Shown: positions 35,919 to 46,587, counted from the first letter of the stretch. The stretch is DNA of 64,000 bases from Algoriphagus locisalis (GCF_900116615.1 NZ_FPBF01000002.1:248001-312000), one strand, 5' to 3'. The notes: generated by a model not told the origin, from the sequence alone. Numbers and translations are program-made.

Positions 35919-37187
35919 CTAGTTAATCCTCCTGACTATCTGCACCGTATGTCTTGTGCTTTGCTCCAAATATACCTGATAGCCTTCCAGTAGCTGTGGA
36001 AAAGAGGCCATATCCGGATAGAGAACTGTGAGCAACTCCAACCCTTCGTTGTACCTGATTTCGAAGTCCTTTTTGAGTGCAGAAAGCAGCTGCTCCAACT
36101 TGAACAGTTGGGAATCTATCACAATGGAAATAGAAATCGCGGAAGTCTGCAGCATGTTCACCCGGAGCTTCAGCGCTTGCAATTGTTCATAGACCCGATG
36201 AATATGTTTCTCTTCAATGAATGTGAAATCCGTCACCTTTAAGCTGACGAGAATCTGATCTTTCTTCAAAATTATCGTGGGCAAAGGATCTGCTTTGGCC
36301 TGAGAATGGATCTTGGTTCCCGCTTCATCTGGATGGAGAAAAGACTTGACGAAAAGTGGAATCCCAGCATTTGCCAAAGGTTTAATCGTTTTTGGGTGAA
36401 TAACGGAAGCGCCATAGAAGGTCATCTGAGCCGCTTGCTGATAATCCAGCTCTGCAAAAAGCGTCGTATCATTAAAAATCTTTGGGTCAGCATTGAGTAC
36501 GCCTGGAACGTCTTTCCAAATAGTCACGGAGCCTGCATCAAGACTAGCAGCTAAAATAGCCGCTGTGAAATCCGAGCCTTCGCGGCCTAAGGTAGTTGGT
36601 CTCCCCTTCGAGTCAGAACCGATAAAACCTTGCGTCAACACTGGGAATTGTTCCAATTTCGGCTTCAGCTGAGCTTGACACTTCTTACGGGTTTTACCCC
36701 AATCTACTCTTGCAAAACGAAAGTCACTGTCAGTGCATATCAATTCCCGGGCATCCTGCCATAGCACTAGTAAGTTTTGTAGGCACAAATACTCCATGAC
36801 GATTCTTGAAGAAAGCAATTCTCCAAAACCAATGATACGGTCATAGTACTCGTCGTAATTTTCCTTAGAAATTGGCTGGTTCAGCTCATGCTGAAGCTGT
36901 ATAAAGTAATTTTCTACTTTGGGAAAAATCACATGACCCTCAGGAAATAGCTCACTGCAAATAGCCAAATGAAATCCTTTTAAAATTGTACTATTTTGAG
37001 AAAAATCCTGATTTGCCAATTTAAGTGAAAGTATAGCTTCCAGCTGATTTGTTGATTTTCCCATCGCAGACACTACGATTACAAAATTATTTCGCAATCG
37101 ATTACGGATAATTTCAGCTAAGTTTTTAACTGCAGGCGCATCTTTCACCGAAGCCCCTCCAAATTTGTAAACCAGAGTTTTTGTCAT
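35919..37187 (-). CDS. lysC: Aspartate kinase (monofunctional)
   Basis: A 422-aa aspartokinase: VYKFGGASVKDA at the start, substrate region GREGSDFTAAILA and ACT-like C-terminal part. First step of the aspartate family. A second aspartokinase domain is in thrA (46587-49037), so the cell has at least two isoforms; this one may serve lysine. The C-terminal ACT region looks shortened and diverged. Single gene, divergent from fbp. Confidence 0.93.
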   Translation of the reverse strand: MTKTLVYKFGGASVKDAPAVKNLAEIIRNRLRNNFVIVVSAMGKSTNQLEAILSLKLANQDFSQNSTILKGFHLAICSELFPEGHVIFPKVENYFIQLQHELNQPISKENYDEYYDRIIGFGELLSSRIVMEYLCLQNLLVLWQDARELICTDSDFRFARVDWGKTRKKCQAQLKPKLEQFPVLTQGFIGSDSKGRPTTLGREGSDFTAAILAASLDAGSVTIWKDVPGVLNADPKIFNDTTLFAELDYQQAAQMTFYGASVIHPKTIKPLANAGIPLFVKSFLHPDEAGTKIHSQAKADPLPTIILKKDQILVSLKVTDFTFIEEKHIHRVYEQLQALKLRVNMLQTSAISISIVIDSQLFKLEQLLSALKKDFEIRYNEGLELLTVLYPDMASFPQLLEGYQVYLEQSTRHTVQIVRRIN

Positions 37188-37244
37188 TAAAATTTTTGTT
37201 TATTTTTCAAAAAGATTAAACCACCAATTGAACTATTCCAATAA

Positions 37245-38282
37245 ATGAAAATCCTCCCCTATCAGCCTGATCAAAGCGGCTTAGCTTATTCTGTCGGCAC
37301 TACCCTAGATCGATTCATCAAACTTAAGCAAAGCGACTTCCCTTTTGCTTCAGGTGAGCTATCCCAACTCTTGCGTGACATCGCACTCGCCGCCAAGATA
37401 GTAAATAGAGAAACCACACGAGCCGGCCTGTCCAATATTGGAGGTGCCTTCGGGCAGGTAAATGTACAAGGTGAAGAGCAGCAGAAACTTGATGTCATTG
37501 CAAACATCCGGTTTATGCGTGCTTTGAGTAAAGGTGGCGAAGTCTGTGCCATAGTTTCCGAAGAAGAAGATTCCGTGATTGATTTACAAAATAACTCTGG
37601 GAAATATGTGGTAGCTATAGACCCACTTGACGGTAGTTCTAATATTGATGTGAATATTTCCATCGGAACAATATTTTCTATTTACAGAAGAAAAACTCCA
37701 GCAGGAAGCCCAATCAAAGAGGAAGACATTATGCAAGCAGGCACGGAGCAGGTTGCTGCTGGTTATGTGCTATATGGGTCCTCTACGATGCTCGTTTATA
37801 CCACCGGATGCGGAGTAAATGGCTTCACATATGAGCAGTCCTTGGGAGAATTCTTCCTTTCTCACCCAAATATCCAAGCTCCAAAGAATGGGGAAATCTA
37901 CTCTGTAAATGAAGGAACTGAGAAAGAATGGGAAGAAGGAATAAAAGCCTTCATCGATCAATGCAAGGACAGAAGATATTCTGCCAGGTACATTGGATCA
38001 TTAGTTGCAGACTTTCATAGAAATCTCTTGAAAGGCGGTATTTATTTATATCCAGCTACCAAGAAAAATCCTTCGGGGAAACTACGCTTATTGTATGAAG
38101 CAAATGCTTTGGCGCTGATAGCAGAGCAGGCTGGCGCCATGGCCACGGATGGATGCAACCGGATTCTGGAGATTCAACCGACCACACTTCACCAGAGAAC
38201 ACCGCTTCTTATAGGTTCATCTGAAATGGTAAAAGAAGCTGAAGCATTCATGAACTGTTCTGTAGAAAAGCCATTTTCTTAA
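37245..38282 (+). CDS. fbp: Class I fructose-1,6-bisphosphatase
   Basis: A 345-aa FBPase: metal-site [12 protein letters not shown] (about 126-137), [20 protein letters not shown] and the C-terminal [17 protein letters not shown]. Gluconeogenesis enzyme. Divergent from lysC, 57 bp apart. Confidence 0.96.
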   Translation: MKILPYQPDQSGLAYSVGTTLDRFIKLKQSDFPFASGELSQLLRDIALAAKIVNRETTRAGLSNIGGAFGQVNVQGEEQQKLDVIANIRFMRALSKGGEVCAIVSEEEDSVIDLQNNSGKYVVAIDPLDGSSNIDVNISIGTIFSIYRRKTPAGSPIKEEDIMQAGTEQVAAGYVLYGSSTMLVYTTGCGVNGFTYEQSLGEFFLSHPNIQAPKNGEIYSVNEGTEKEWEEGIKAFIDQCKDRRYSARYIGSLVADFHRNLLKGGIYLYPATKKNPSGKLRLLYEANALALIAEQAGAMATDGCNRILEIQPTTLHQRTPLLIGSSEMVKEAEAFMNCSVEKPFS

Positions 38283-38299
38283 GCAGGTCATGTAAATAA

Positions 38300-38335
38300 G
38301 CTGCAAGATTCAAAAGATGTATTTTATCTTGCAGC
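38300..38335. repeat. Inverted repeat after fbp
   Basis: 10-bp perfect arms GCTGCAAGAT/ATCTTGCAGC, 16 bp apart, without a T run. It could be an operator of the sugar dehydrogenase gene or a weak fbp terminator. Confidence 0.4.
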
Positions 38336-38349
38336 AACTTTACAACGCT

Positions 38350-39516
38350 ATGAAAAAAAACAACCTATATCTGCCTATCGCTCTCTTAGCATCAGGCATC
38401 GCGCTAGCCACTTCCTGTGCACCAAAAGAAAAAGAAGTCGAAGTCGAACCTATTGACGAGACTTTCGCTGTTCAGACCGAACAGCTATTAATCAATGTTG
38501 ACACCCTTTATACTGAATTTGATAACCCTTGGGGTATGACCTGGCTTCCAGATGGCAGAATGTTGGTCACTGAGAAAGAGGGAGAAGTTCTTATTTTCAA
38601 AGACGATAAATACACAGGAGAGAAAATCCAAGGCCTCCCTGAAGTTTGGGCTCAAGGTCAGTCAGGACTTTTGGACATTACAGTTCATCCAAAATTTGAC
38701 GAAAATGGCTGGATCTACATTTCCTACGGCAAACCAATGCCAGACAGTACCTCTGCGACTACGATTATGAGATTCAAACTGGAAGGCAACAATGCTGTGA
38801 GTCAAGAGGAATTGATACAGTCCGTTCCAGCCTGGAAAGGCGGAAGACACCTAGGCAGCCGTATTGTATTTGACAATGATGGATACCTTTACTACTCCAG
38901 TGGAGAGCGTGGGGACACACCTACAAATGCACAAGATTTAACTAATTCGCATGGAAAAATCCACCGTATTCATGATGATGGCAGAATCCCAACTGACAAT
39001 CCATTTGTAGATACTGAAGGGGCAGTTGCCTCCATTTGGACTTATGGTAACAGAAATCCTCAAGGACTTTATTTCGATAAGGAAAACAACAAACTATTTG
39101 AAACTGAGCATGGTCCACAAGGCGGTGATGAGTTGAACCTAATCGAAAAAGGCAAAAATTACGGATGGCCAGTGATCACTTGGGGAATCGACTATGACGA
39201 CACGCCAGTTTCTGACATTCAGGAAAAAGAAGGTATGGAGCAACCACTTACTTACTATGTGCCTTCTATTGCTACAGCAGGAATGACCATGGTAACTTCC
39301 GATAAATACCCCGCTTGGAAAGGCGATATCCTGATTGGCGCTTTAGCAAAAATGCACATCAACCGAGTGGATATGAATGGAGCAGTAACCGGAAACCAAG
39401 AAGTCATGTTACAGGACATTGGACGTGTTCGCCAGGTATCTCAAAGCCCAGATGGTTATATTTATGCCATTACCCAAGGTACAGGCTTGCTGGTTAAATT
39501 GATCCCGATTAGGTAA
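38350..39516 (+). CDS. PQQ-dependent sugar dehydrogenase-like lipoprotein
   Basis: About 388 aa from ATG 38350: this start gives a signal ending LATSC, a lipobox; an earlier ATG at 38317 adds 11 residues that spoil it. Beta-propeller of the soluble aldose dehydrogenase type: WGMTWLPDGRMLVTEKEGEV, GGRHLGSRIVFD, HGPQGGDELNLIEKGKNYGWP, YVPSIATAGMT. Oxidises aldoses in the periplasm if PQQ is available; no pqq genes are in the window. Confidence 0.92.
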   Translation: MKKNNLYLPIALLASGIALATSCAPKEKEVEVEPIDETFAVQTEQLLINVDTLYTEFDNPWGMTWLPDGRMLVTEKEGEVLIFKDDKYTGEKIQGLPEVWAQGQSGLLDITVHPKFDENGWIYISYGKPMPDSTSATTIMRFKLEGNNAVSQEELIQSVPAWKGGRHLGSRIVFDNDGYLYYSSGERGDTPTNAQDLTNSHGKIHRIHDDGRIPTDNPFVDTEGAVASIWTYGNRNPQGLYFDKENNKLFETEHGPQGGDELNLIEKGKNYGWPVITWGIDYDDTPVSDIQEKEGMEQPLTYYVPSIATAGMTMVTSDKYPAWKGDILIGALAKMHINRVDMNGAVTGNQEVMLQDIGRVRQVSQSPDGYIYAITQGTGLLVKLIPIR

Positions 39517-39535
39517 GCAATACTAATAGAATTGG

Positions 39536-39582
39536 AAAGGCCACTTTTGGGTGATTGACAACCCAAAAGTGGCCTTTTTTTT
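39536..39582 (+). terminator. Strong terminator
   Basis: 17-bp perfect stem (AAAGGCCACTTTTGGGT and its complement), 8-nt loop and eight T after the sugar dehydrogenase gene. Confidence 0.95.
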
Positions 39583-39689
39583 CATTTTCGTGAAGCTTTC
39601 TTATCACAAACTCCTCACCAAAGGCTCCATAAAATATATTATTATCAAGCCTACTCTGCTTCTAGAGAAGCAGGATAACTCTGCTCCCT

Positions 39690-39722
39690 CTGCGTAAAAC
39701 TCCGCGTCCTTTGCGGTTAAAC
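39690..39722. repeat. CTCTGCG/TTTGCGGTTAAA intergenic repeat fragment
   Basis: CCTCTGCGTAAAACTCCGCG then CTTTGCGGTTAAA, sharing its ends with 9781-9830. Typical dispersed intergenic text of this group. Confidence 0.45.
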
Positions 39723-40781
39723 CTACACAAAATCCACATCCACATTAAATGGATATTTCATCAAAAACTGAAGTGCTTCTTCTATTTCCAGATCTTCAAA
39801 AAGAACCCGGTAAAGATTCTCAGTAATCGGCGCACGAAGATCTGCTGTCTCCAAAAATGCCTTAATGATTCTCACGGTATTGATCCCTTCAGCCACCTCG
39901 TCCATATCCTCAAGAATAGTTTCCAGCGTATCCCCTTTTGCTAATCTATAGCCTACGGTGTAATTCCTGGAATGAACAGAATTACAAGTCGTGACCAAAT
40001 CTCCTATTCCTGCTAAACCCATCACGGATTTGATGCTTCCGCCAAGTGCATTTCCAAGGTGAATCATCTCCACCATTCCACGGCTAATAAGTAGCCCTTT
40101 GGCATTTTCTCCCAAACCCAAACCTGCCAGTGCACCTGCTGCGATGGCGATGATATTCTTCAGCACGCCGCTGATTTCCACACCTATAATATCTGAGTTT
40201 CCATAAACCTGAAACTTCTCAGACCTAAGTAAACTCTGACCCTCTAGGATCACTTCATTGTACTTACTGGCTATCACTGTAGCAGCAGGCTGACCTTGAG
40301 CTAGTTCTTTGGATAGATTTGGCCCTGCCAAACATCCTACTCTCACCGCCACAGTCTCCTGAAGAATCACCTCACTCATAGTCAGAATTTGACTTCGTTT
40401 GATTTTCTTGACAGTTTCCAGGGTTTCGCCTTCTTTAAGGTTTAGGCAAAGCCCTTTTGTACCATGAATAATCAAATGATAGGGAAAAAGGAAAGGAGAA
40501 AAAATCCTCACCACATTCTGAAAGCCCGATGAAGGAACCATAAAAAATAACACATCGCAGCTTTGGCAAAGTTTCTCTGGGTCACTTGAAGCTATGATTT
40601 CCTCATTCATAGCCCTTCCCTGCGCAGTATGAGTTGCGTTAATTTCATCCACCACTTCCTGCTTTCTGGCATAGACCATCACAGGGTTTTTGGCAGCTAG
40701 GATATTTGCGATGACTGTTCCAAAGCTACCTACCCCGATTACACCAATACACTTTGGTTTAGTAGAGTTTTTCGAGTCCAT
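39723..40781 (-). CDS. gpsA: Glycerol-3-phosphate dehydrogenase [NAD(P)+]
   Basis: A 352-aa GpsA: IGVGSFGTVIAN (about 15-26), HGTKG, AGPNLSKELAQGQPA, VEISGVLKNIIAIAAG with catalytic Lys. Makes sn-glycerol-3-phosphate for phospholipids. Its start overlaps the end of the upstream acyltransferase gene by 23 bp; together they supply the acceptor and add acyl chains. Confidence 0.95.
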   Translation of the reverse strand: MDSKNSTKPKCIGVIGVGSFGTVIANILAAKNPVMVYARKQEVVDEINATHTAQGRAMNEEIIASSDPEKLCQSCDVLFFMVPSSGFQNVVRIFSPFLFPYHLIIHGTKGLCLNLKEGETLETVKKIKRSQILTMSEVILQETVAVRVGCLAGPNLSKELAQGQPAATVIASKYNEVILEGQSLLRSEKFQVYGNSDIIGVEISGVLKNIIAIAAGALAGLGLGENAKGLLISRGMVEMIHLGNALGGSIKSVMGLAGIGDLVTTCNSVHSRNYTVGYRLAKGDTLETILEDMDEVAEGINTVRIIKAFLETADLRAPITENLYRVLFEDLEIEEALQFLMKYPFNVDVDFV

Positions 40782-42465
40782 ATCCTGTTAATCTGTTGTG
40801 ATAAAAATAAAGTAAGCTCATATCCTCAGTCCCTATGTCCCCATTTTTATCCTGAACAATTGGACGCTTGGCATGATACATCCCTACATTTTCTATTCCC
40901 AGTCTGATGATTTCGGCCAGATCAAGGGATAAATGCGGCGCAGTATTGATCAGACCCTGAGATTTCAGCTCCTTTATTTTATCCAAAACGAGCTGACAAT
41001 TCTCCTCAAACTCATCATAAGAAATAGAAATATCTTCTTCGGGAAGTCTCAATAAATCGAATAAATCCAGCTTTCTATTTTGTTTTTTGATCATTTCAAA
41101 CGCAACAAAAGCAACCAAATGTGAATTAAACACCCGATTGATCTTATGAAATTCCTCCACTATGCGCTTTCCGAGCATGTTGGTGTATTCTTCCTCACGC
41201 TGACTATCCACAGACACCTTTCCATCGGAAATAAAATAATCCCGAGTGTTAATCACCCGGTTATTTTTATCTAAACTCCTACCTTCAGCATCCACATAAT
41301 TCCCGAGTACATCCATGGCTTTTCCCACAGACACGGAGATATCAGATCCTTTGGTAAAAAACTTGATGAGGAACTTGGAGATCTTATATGAATTCGAGAA
41401 CTCATCATTTTCCTTATAATATCGCTCTTGTCCTGTGATACTCAAATGGTCCCGAATCAAACTTGGAGCTTCCAACACAAAGTGATAATTAATGGTCACA
41501 GGTACGATAAAGATCTTACCTGAAATATCATTAACACCATTTTCAAAGTTTGCCCGCTGCGCCTCGATCGCAGTACTCAAAAGCCCAAGTTTGAGCTTTG
41601 ACTCGATCATTCCACTACGGGATCTGGTTCCCCCGGGGAAAAATAAAGAATGGCACCCAAACTGAATAGCTTCCTTGGAATAGGTCTTCAGCGTCTCCAG
41701 ATACATCAGATTTTTCTTCCTTCTATCCACTTTGTAAGCACCAAGTGAATTCATGAAATACGCAAAAATCGAAATATTGAATAGATTCAATCCTGCTCCA
41801 TAGATGAAGGGAGGCAATCCTAAAACGGATATAACCCAACCGATCAAGATACTATCAAGGTTACTGAAATGAGTAGGAACCATCACTACCGTGCCTTTGG
41901 TCGCCAGGTCGCGCAATTGATCAGTTTGCCCGGTAATTTGGATCTTGTCCTGAAGAGTATATTGATTGCTGAATATGGATTTAAACCCTTTTACACGAGC
42001 CGCATTTAGCAAACGCGAAAAGCCATAGGTGACTACTGATCGGGTAAATTTATAGTGGGTAGTCTTGAAATTACTGGCAATTTCCTCCGCATAGCGAGCT
42101 GTAATGCTATTCAATATTTCTTTATACGCCTGAAGCTTTTTGGATTTGCTTTTGGAATTTTCTGTACTTGTCTGAACCAAAGCTGACTTTACCCCACTCC
42201 AAAAGGACGAGTCATCATCCGGGTCCACCACCCAGGGATTCTGTTTAATCCTGAGTTTTTCCCGGTACAAAGTTGTCTCCAACTCTTCCTTGAGAATATC
42301 AGGATTGTTTCCTGTGAGATTGAGAATCCTATCCTCCGACAGGTCAGCCACTTTCTTCACAAATTCCTTCCGCTCTCTAGCTAGCTTCACTACCGGCCAT
42401 TCGTCTTTGCTCGGGTGAATCGGCTCGTACTTATGTTTGATGTATTTCTCCTCCAAGTAGCTCAC
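40759..42465 (-). CDS. Glycerol-3-phosphate O-acyltransferase-like protein (PlsB/PlsC superfamily)
   Basis: A 568-aa enzyme with HX4D motif H199-FSNL-D204 in VPTHFSNLDSI and FFPGGTRSRSG at about 275-285, where PlsB enzymes carry a Gly-rich form of FPEGTRS. The long N-terminal helical part and C-terminal extension resemble PlsB. Acylates glycerol-3-phosphate at the membrane. Overlaps gpsA by 23 bp. Confidence 0.85.
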   Translation of the reverse strand: MSYLEEKYIKHKYEPIHPSKDEWPVVKLARERKEFVKKVADLSEDRILNLTGNNPDILKEELETTLYREKLRIKQNPWVVDPDDDSSFWSGVKSALVQTSTENSKSKSKKLQAYKEILNSITARYAEEIASNFKTTHYKFTRSVVTYGFSRLLNAARVKGFKSIFSNQYTLQDKIQITGQTDQLRDLATKGTVVMVPTHFSNLDSILIGWVISVLGLPPFIYGAGLNLFNISIFAYFMNSLGAYKVDRRKKNLMYLETLKTYSKEAIQFGCHSLFFPGGTRSRSGMIESKLKLGLLSTAIEAQRANFENGVNDISGKIFIVPVTINYHFVLEAPSLIRDHLSITGQERYYKENDEFSNSYKISKFLIKFFTKGSDISVSVGKAMDVLGNYVDAEGRSLDKNNRVINTRDYFISDGKVSVDSQREEEYTNMLGKRIVEEFHKINRVFNSHLVAFVAFEMIKKQNRKLDLFDLLRLPEEDISISYDEFEENCQLVLDKIKELKSQGLINTAPHLSLDLAEIIRLGIENVGMYHAKRPIVQDKNGDIGTEDMSLLYFYHNRLTGYGLEKLY

Positions 42466-42542
42466 ATTAATTAAAAATCAAGTCAAAGATAATGAAAAAG
42501 CCCTTTCCACGATGGTTAAGCAAAGTGAAGAAAAGGGCAAGT

Positions 42543-43022
42543 TTATCGCTTTGATTTGACAAAAATAGCAACAATTGCCGAGGTAACAGTCCCCATCAGT
42601 AGAGCTCCTATCACAGACTGAACTATATAGCTCTTCAGATTAAAATAAGATTCAGCTTCCTCCTGAGTCATTTCCCCTTGACTTACCGCATATTCTATGA
42701 CATTTAAAAAATATTCAGGAGTGATAAATTCAGTGGTGATATATTGAGTTAGCGGGCTGAGGACAGCTACAATGACCGAAATAATAACTCCAGAAATAAA
42801 CCCCTGTTTATAGCTCATCAATCCATAATAATAATTCTTTTTCTTATCCAGTAAGGCAAAAACATAAATGACGATCGAAGGGATTGCGACGAAATTTGTG
42901 AAAACCGGATGATCAGCAATTTTTGCATCATGATACCCCAAAGACTTCTCTAAAACCATCCAGGCTAGCATCATCAATACAAATAGTAATGCCCATTTGA
43001 TTTCAATTTTGAATTTTTTCAT
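42543..43022 (-). CDS. DUF4199 domain-containing membrane protein
   Basis: About 159 aa from ATG 43022 (MKKFKIEIKW); the frame is open to 43088 but the added part does not look like coding sequence of this family. Four predicted membrane helices with the DUF4199 layout: short N-terminal helix pair, YYYGLMSYKQGFISGVIIS, then a soluble loop and final helix. Function unknown; common in Bacteroidota. Confidence 0.85.
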   Translation of the reverse strand: MKKFKIEIKWALLFVLMMLAWMVLEKSLGYHDAKIADHPVFTNFVAIPSIVIYVFALLDKKKNYYYGLMSYKQGFISGVIISVIVAVLSPLTQYITTEFITPEYFLNVIEYAVSQGEMTQEEAESYFNLKSYIVQSVIGALLMGTVTSAIVAIFVKSKR

Positions 43023-43169
43023 AGCTTCTAGGGTTTTGAATGCAAAAACATAGATACAAAATACATAATTTCTTAAAATCAGCGTCATTTTTAATTGATT
43101 GCTTCACCTAGCCCACCAATCCCTTGTCCATGAGAGAAAGGGTATTATTTTTACAGCATCAAAGACCGG

Positions 43170-44144
43170 ATGAAACCAGACCTTAAGCAAATACAAATAC
43201 CAATAGAGAATGAAATGGCTCAGTTTGAGCTGAAATTTCGGGCCTCTATGAAATCTAAGGTCAAGCTCCTCGACCATATTACCAACTACATTGTCAAGCG
43301 CAAAGGAAAGCAGATGCGCCCGATGTTTGTTTTTTTAACTGCCGGAGTTTGTGGCGGCATCAACGACTCTACCCATAGAGGTGCTGCACTCATAGAATTA
43401 CTACACACCGCAACGTTGGTTCACGATGATGTGGTGGATGATGCGAATTACAGACGTGGTTTTTTCTCTGTAAATGCACTTTGGAAAAACAAAATATCTG
43501 TTCTAGTAGGCGATTACCTGCTTTCCCGGGGATTACTGTTAAGTGTGGAGAATAATGATTTCAAACTGCTCAAGATCGTTTCCAACGCTGTAAAAGAAAT
43601 GTCTGAAGGCGAATTGCTACAAATCGCCAAAGCCAGAAAACTCGATATCACAGAGGAAGTTTACTACGATATCATCAGACAGAAAACGGCCAGCCTCTTG
43701 GCTTCCTGCTGTGCTGTGGGAGCATCCAGCACCGACAGCAGCGATGAAACTATCGCCAAAATGCGGGAATTCGGAGAAAAAGTAGGCATGGCTTTTCAGA
43801 TCAAAGACGATCTATTTGACTACGGAGAAGATGAGATAGGCAAGCCAGTTGGAATCGACATCAAAGAAAAGAAGATGACTCTTCCGCTGATTTTTGCTTT
43901 GCAAAAAGCAGACTGGTTGGAGAAAAAGAAAATCATCAACCTGATCCGAAATCGCAGCGAAGACAAAAAAGCAGTGAATCAAGTTATCAGCTTCGTAAAG
44001 AAAAGCGGTGGGCTGGAATATGCCAAAACCATCATGGATAGATTCTATGCAGAAGCACTGGATATCCTAAAAACTTTTCCTGAGTCAGACTACAAAACCT
44101 CGCTGGAAGGCTTGGTGAGTTATACTATTGAAAGGAAGAAGTAG
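43170..44144 (+). CDS. Polyprenyl synthetase (octaprenyl/heptaprenyl diphosphate synthase-like)
   Basis: A 324-aa trans-isoprenyl synthase: KGKQMRPMFV, first Asp motif DDVVDDANYRRG (about 84-95) and second KDDLFDYGED. Makes long-chain prenyl diphosphate, probably for menaquinone. Chain length cannot be read directly. Divergent from the DUF4199 gene. Confidence 0.93.
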   Translation: MKPDLKQIQIPIENEMAQFELKFRASMKSKVKLLDHITNYIVKRKGKQMRPMFVFLTAGVCGGINDSTHRGAALIELLHTATLVHDDVVDDANYRRGFFSVNALWKNKISVLVGDYLLSRGLLLSVENNDFKLLKIVSNAVKEMSEGELLQIAKARKLDITEEVYYDIIRQKTASLLASCCAVGASSTDSSDETIAKMREFGEKVGMAFQIKDDLFDYGEDEIGKPVGIDIKEKKMTLPLIFALQKADWLEKKKIINLIRNRSEDKKAVNQVISFVKKSGGLEYAKTIMDRFYAEALDILKTFPESDYKTSLEGLVSYTIERKK

Positions 44145-44309
44145 GGTTTGATTTAGCTAGAAGACGGGAGACCGAAGTGGCCTCAATTCTAGTGTTTACC
44201 TGATAATAAGTGACTTTTAGTTTTTAGATCACTAATGCAAAGATTTATCATATATTTTGCATTTCGCTCTTATTGAACTTGCCCTATTAAATCTTAAGTC
44301 TGACGTCTT

Positions 44310-44333
44310 TGATAGTATCATATGATAGTATCA
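44310..44333. repeat. Paired TGATAGTATCA direct repeat
   Basis: Two identical 11-bp units 2 bp apart just downstream of the thrC stop. Function unclear. Confidence 0.5.
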
Positions 44334-44351
44334 GCTTACTCAAACTAGATC

Positions 44352-45647
44352 TTAAAGTGACTTCAAATACCCCTTAAACTCCTCAAAATCATTCTCCATA
44401 GACTTTACTTTTTTCTCTCCATCCATAAAAGCTGCTAATCGCTCTGGAAGCTCAAGTTTCAAGTTCAATGCCTTTTCTACCGTTTCTCTGAATTTCCCAG
44501 GATGAGCAGTTTCTAAAAACACGCCTTGGAAATTATCATTTTCAGCCATAAAGTGCTTTAGTCCTTTGTAACCAACTGCTCCATGTGGATCAAGGGTATA
44601 GCCAGACTTTTTCACTTCTTGCATCACTTCTACAGTTTCAGCATCAGAGTAAAAATAACCTTTCACATTATCCTTCAGCAGTTGTTCATCTTCTCCGTAA
44701 AGAGCCAGAAGCCGAGGGAAATTGCTAGGATTTCCCACATCCATACTATTGCTGATGGTTGCAATGGACGACATCACTGCGAAATTAGCCCCATTCAAAT
44801 AATCCGGAACCACTTTATTCACATTGGTAGCAGCTACAAATTTATCAATCTGCAAGCCCATTCGTTGCGCCAAAATACCAGCAGCAATATTCCCGAAATT
44901 CCCTGAAGGAACAGCGAAAGCTACTTTTTTATCATTTTCAGGAAGTCTGGAAAAAGCATAGAAATAATACAGGCACTGTGGAATCCAGCGAGCCACATTG
45001 ATAGAATTCGCAGAAGTCAGCAACAGCTTTTCATTCAGCTCCGCATCCAAAAATGCTTCCTTCACCATTCGCTGACAATCATCAAATACACCATCAACTT
45101 CCAATGCAGTGATATTTTGGCCTAGCGTAGTAAACTGCTTTTCCTGAAGCTCACTTACTTTTCCTTTCGGAAAAAGTATAATCACATCCACTCCATCCAC
45201 TCCCAAAAAGCCATTGGCTACCGCACTTCCAGTATCGCCAGAAGTCGCTACCAGCACCCGTACTTTCCGGTCGGATTTCTCCATCAGCATACTCATCAAT
45301 TTGGAACAAAAACGTGCCCCAAAATCTTTGAATGCCAATGTAGGTCCATGGAAAAGCTCCAAGCTATAAACATTTTCCTCCACTTTCACCAGTGGCGCAT
45401 CGAATGTCAGCGTATGATCCACCAATTCCTTGATCTGCTCTTGGCTGAGCGCTGAAGAAAACAAGGCGCCAATCACCTCATATCCTATTTCCTGAAAGGT
45501 CATTTCAGGAAGTTTGCCCAAAAGATCTTTTGGCAAAACAGGAATCTCAATTGGCATATAAAGCCCTTGATCCGGCGCCAATCCTTTAATCACTGCTTCA
45601 GCGAGATCTACCTGATGGGCAGAATTATTTGTGCTATAAAACTTCAT
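44352..45647 (-). CDS. thrC: Threonine synthase
   Basis: About 431 aa from ATG 45647 (MKFYSTNN), the start typical of the family; an upstream in-frame ATG at 45707 lies inside thrB. PLP lysine in LAFKDFGARF (about residue 107), SGDTGSAV phosphate loop, and SGNFGNIAAG. Converts O-phosphohomoserine to threonine. Begins 4 bp after the thrB stop; last gene of thrABC. Confidence 0.96.
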   Translation of the reverse strand: MKFYSTNNSAHQVDLAEAVIKGLAPDQGLYMPIEIPVLPKDLLGKLPEMTFQEIGYEVIGALFSSALSQEQIKELVDHTLTFDAPLVKVEENVYSLELFHGPTLAFKDFGARFCSKLMSMLMEKSDRKVRVLVATSGDTGSAVANGFLGVDGVDVIILFPKGKVSELQEKQFTTLGQNITALEVDGVFDDCQRMVKEAFLDAELNEKLLLTSANSINVARWIPQCLYYFYAFSRLPENDKKVAFAVPSGNFGNIAAGILAQRMGLQIDKFVAATNVNKVVPDYLNGANFAVMSSIATISNSMDVGNPSNFPRLLALYGEDEQLLKDNVKGYFYSDAETVEVMQEVKKSGYTLDPHGAVGYKGLKHFMAENDNFQGVFLETAHPGKFRETVEKALNLKLELPERLAAFMDGEKKVKSMENDFEEFKGYLKSL

Positions 45648-45651
45648 ACTC

Positions 45652-46587
45652 TTATTTTTCTTCGACGATGTAAGCGCCTTGGGTGTTGATTTCAGAGAAA
45701 TAAACATCTACTTCAAGACCAATTTTTGAAAACATTTTTTTGCCTGCCTCACCAACAGCTTCGGCAGTTTCCTTTCCTCGGGAAAGTGCGAAAAGCGTAG
45801 GGCCTGATCCTGAGATCCCCATTCCTAGAGCTCCAGCTGATTTCAAAGCTTCTCTGACTTCATAAAAACCTGGCAATAAAACTGCTCTGTAAGGTTCTGC
45901 GATCACATCACGAAGAGATCTGGAAATGAGTTCAAAATCACTTTCATATAATCCCGCAATTAACCCAGCCACATTTCCAGATTGTATAGTCGCATGCTTC
46001 ATGGGAATCTGATCTCTCAATACAGATCTGGAATCCGCAGTTTTCAGTTCATAATGTGGATGCAATAAGGTGCAATACAAACCTTGAGGCACTGGCAATT
46101 TGATCACATCCAGAGGATGATAATCTCTGACCAAAACAAATCCACCCAACAAACTAGGCGCAACATTATCTGCATGTCCAGCTCCACAAGCTACTTTCTC
46201 CGCAGCTATCGCAAAAGGCAACAAATCTTTTTTCTCAAATGGATCACCCAAAAGCCTGTTTGCAGCAGCTAAAGCAGCCACAGCACTTGCGGCACTTGAA
46301 CCCATTCCCGAGCCTAAAGGCAAACCTTTGGTCAGGTAAATATTCATCCCGACTTTGGAATCCAATTCATCCAACATGGCTTGAATAGCCACTGCGCAAG
46401 TATTTTTCTCTGCTTCAAGAGGAAGCTTCCCGCCGTCTCCATCTATGGAAACAACAACCAATCCCGGCTCATCTTTCAGAACCAGCTCAACAGTATCGCC
46501 CATCGCATCTATCGCGAACCCGAGGATATCAAATCCGCAAGACACATTCGCGACAGTAGCAGGGGCAAATGCTTTGACAGAGCGCAT
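45652..46587 (-). CDS. thrB: Homoserine kinase
   Basis: A 311-aa GHMP kinase: FAPATVANVSCGFDILG start and ATP loop GLPLGSGMGSSAA (88-100), SGSGPTLFAL near the C-terminus. Start and thrA stop share one base (TAATG), so translation is coupled. Confidence 0.97.
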   Translation of the reverse strand: MRSVKAFAPATVANVSCGFDILGFAIDAMGDTVELVLKDEPGLVVVSIDGDGGKLPLEAEKNTCAVAIQAMLDELDSKVGMNIYLTKGLPLGSGMGSSAASAVAALAAANRLLGDPFEKKDLLPFAIAAEKVACGAGHADNVAPSLLGGFVLVRDYHPLDVIKLPVPQGLYCTLLHPHYELKTADSRSVLRDQIPMKHATIQSGNVAGLIAGLYESDFELISRSLRDVIAEPYRAVLLPGFYEVREALKSAGALGMGISGSGPTLFALSRGKETAEAVGEAGKKMFSKIGLEVDVYFSEINTQGAYIVEEK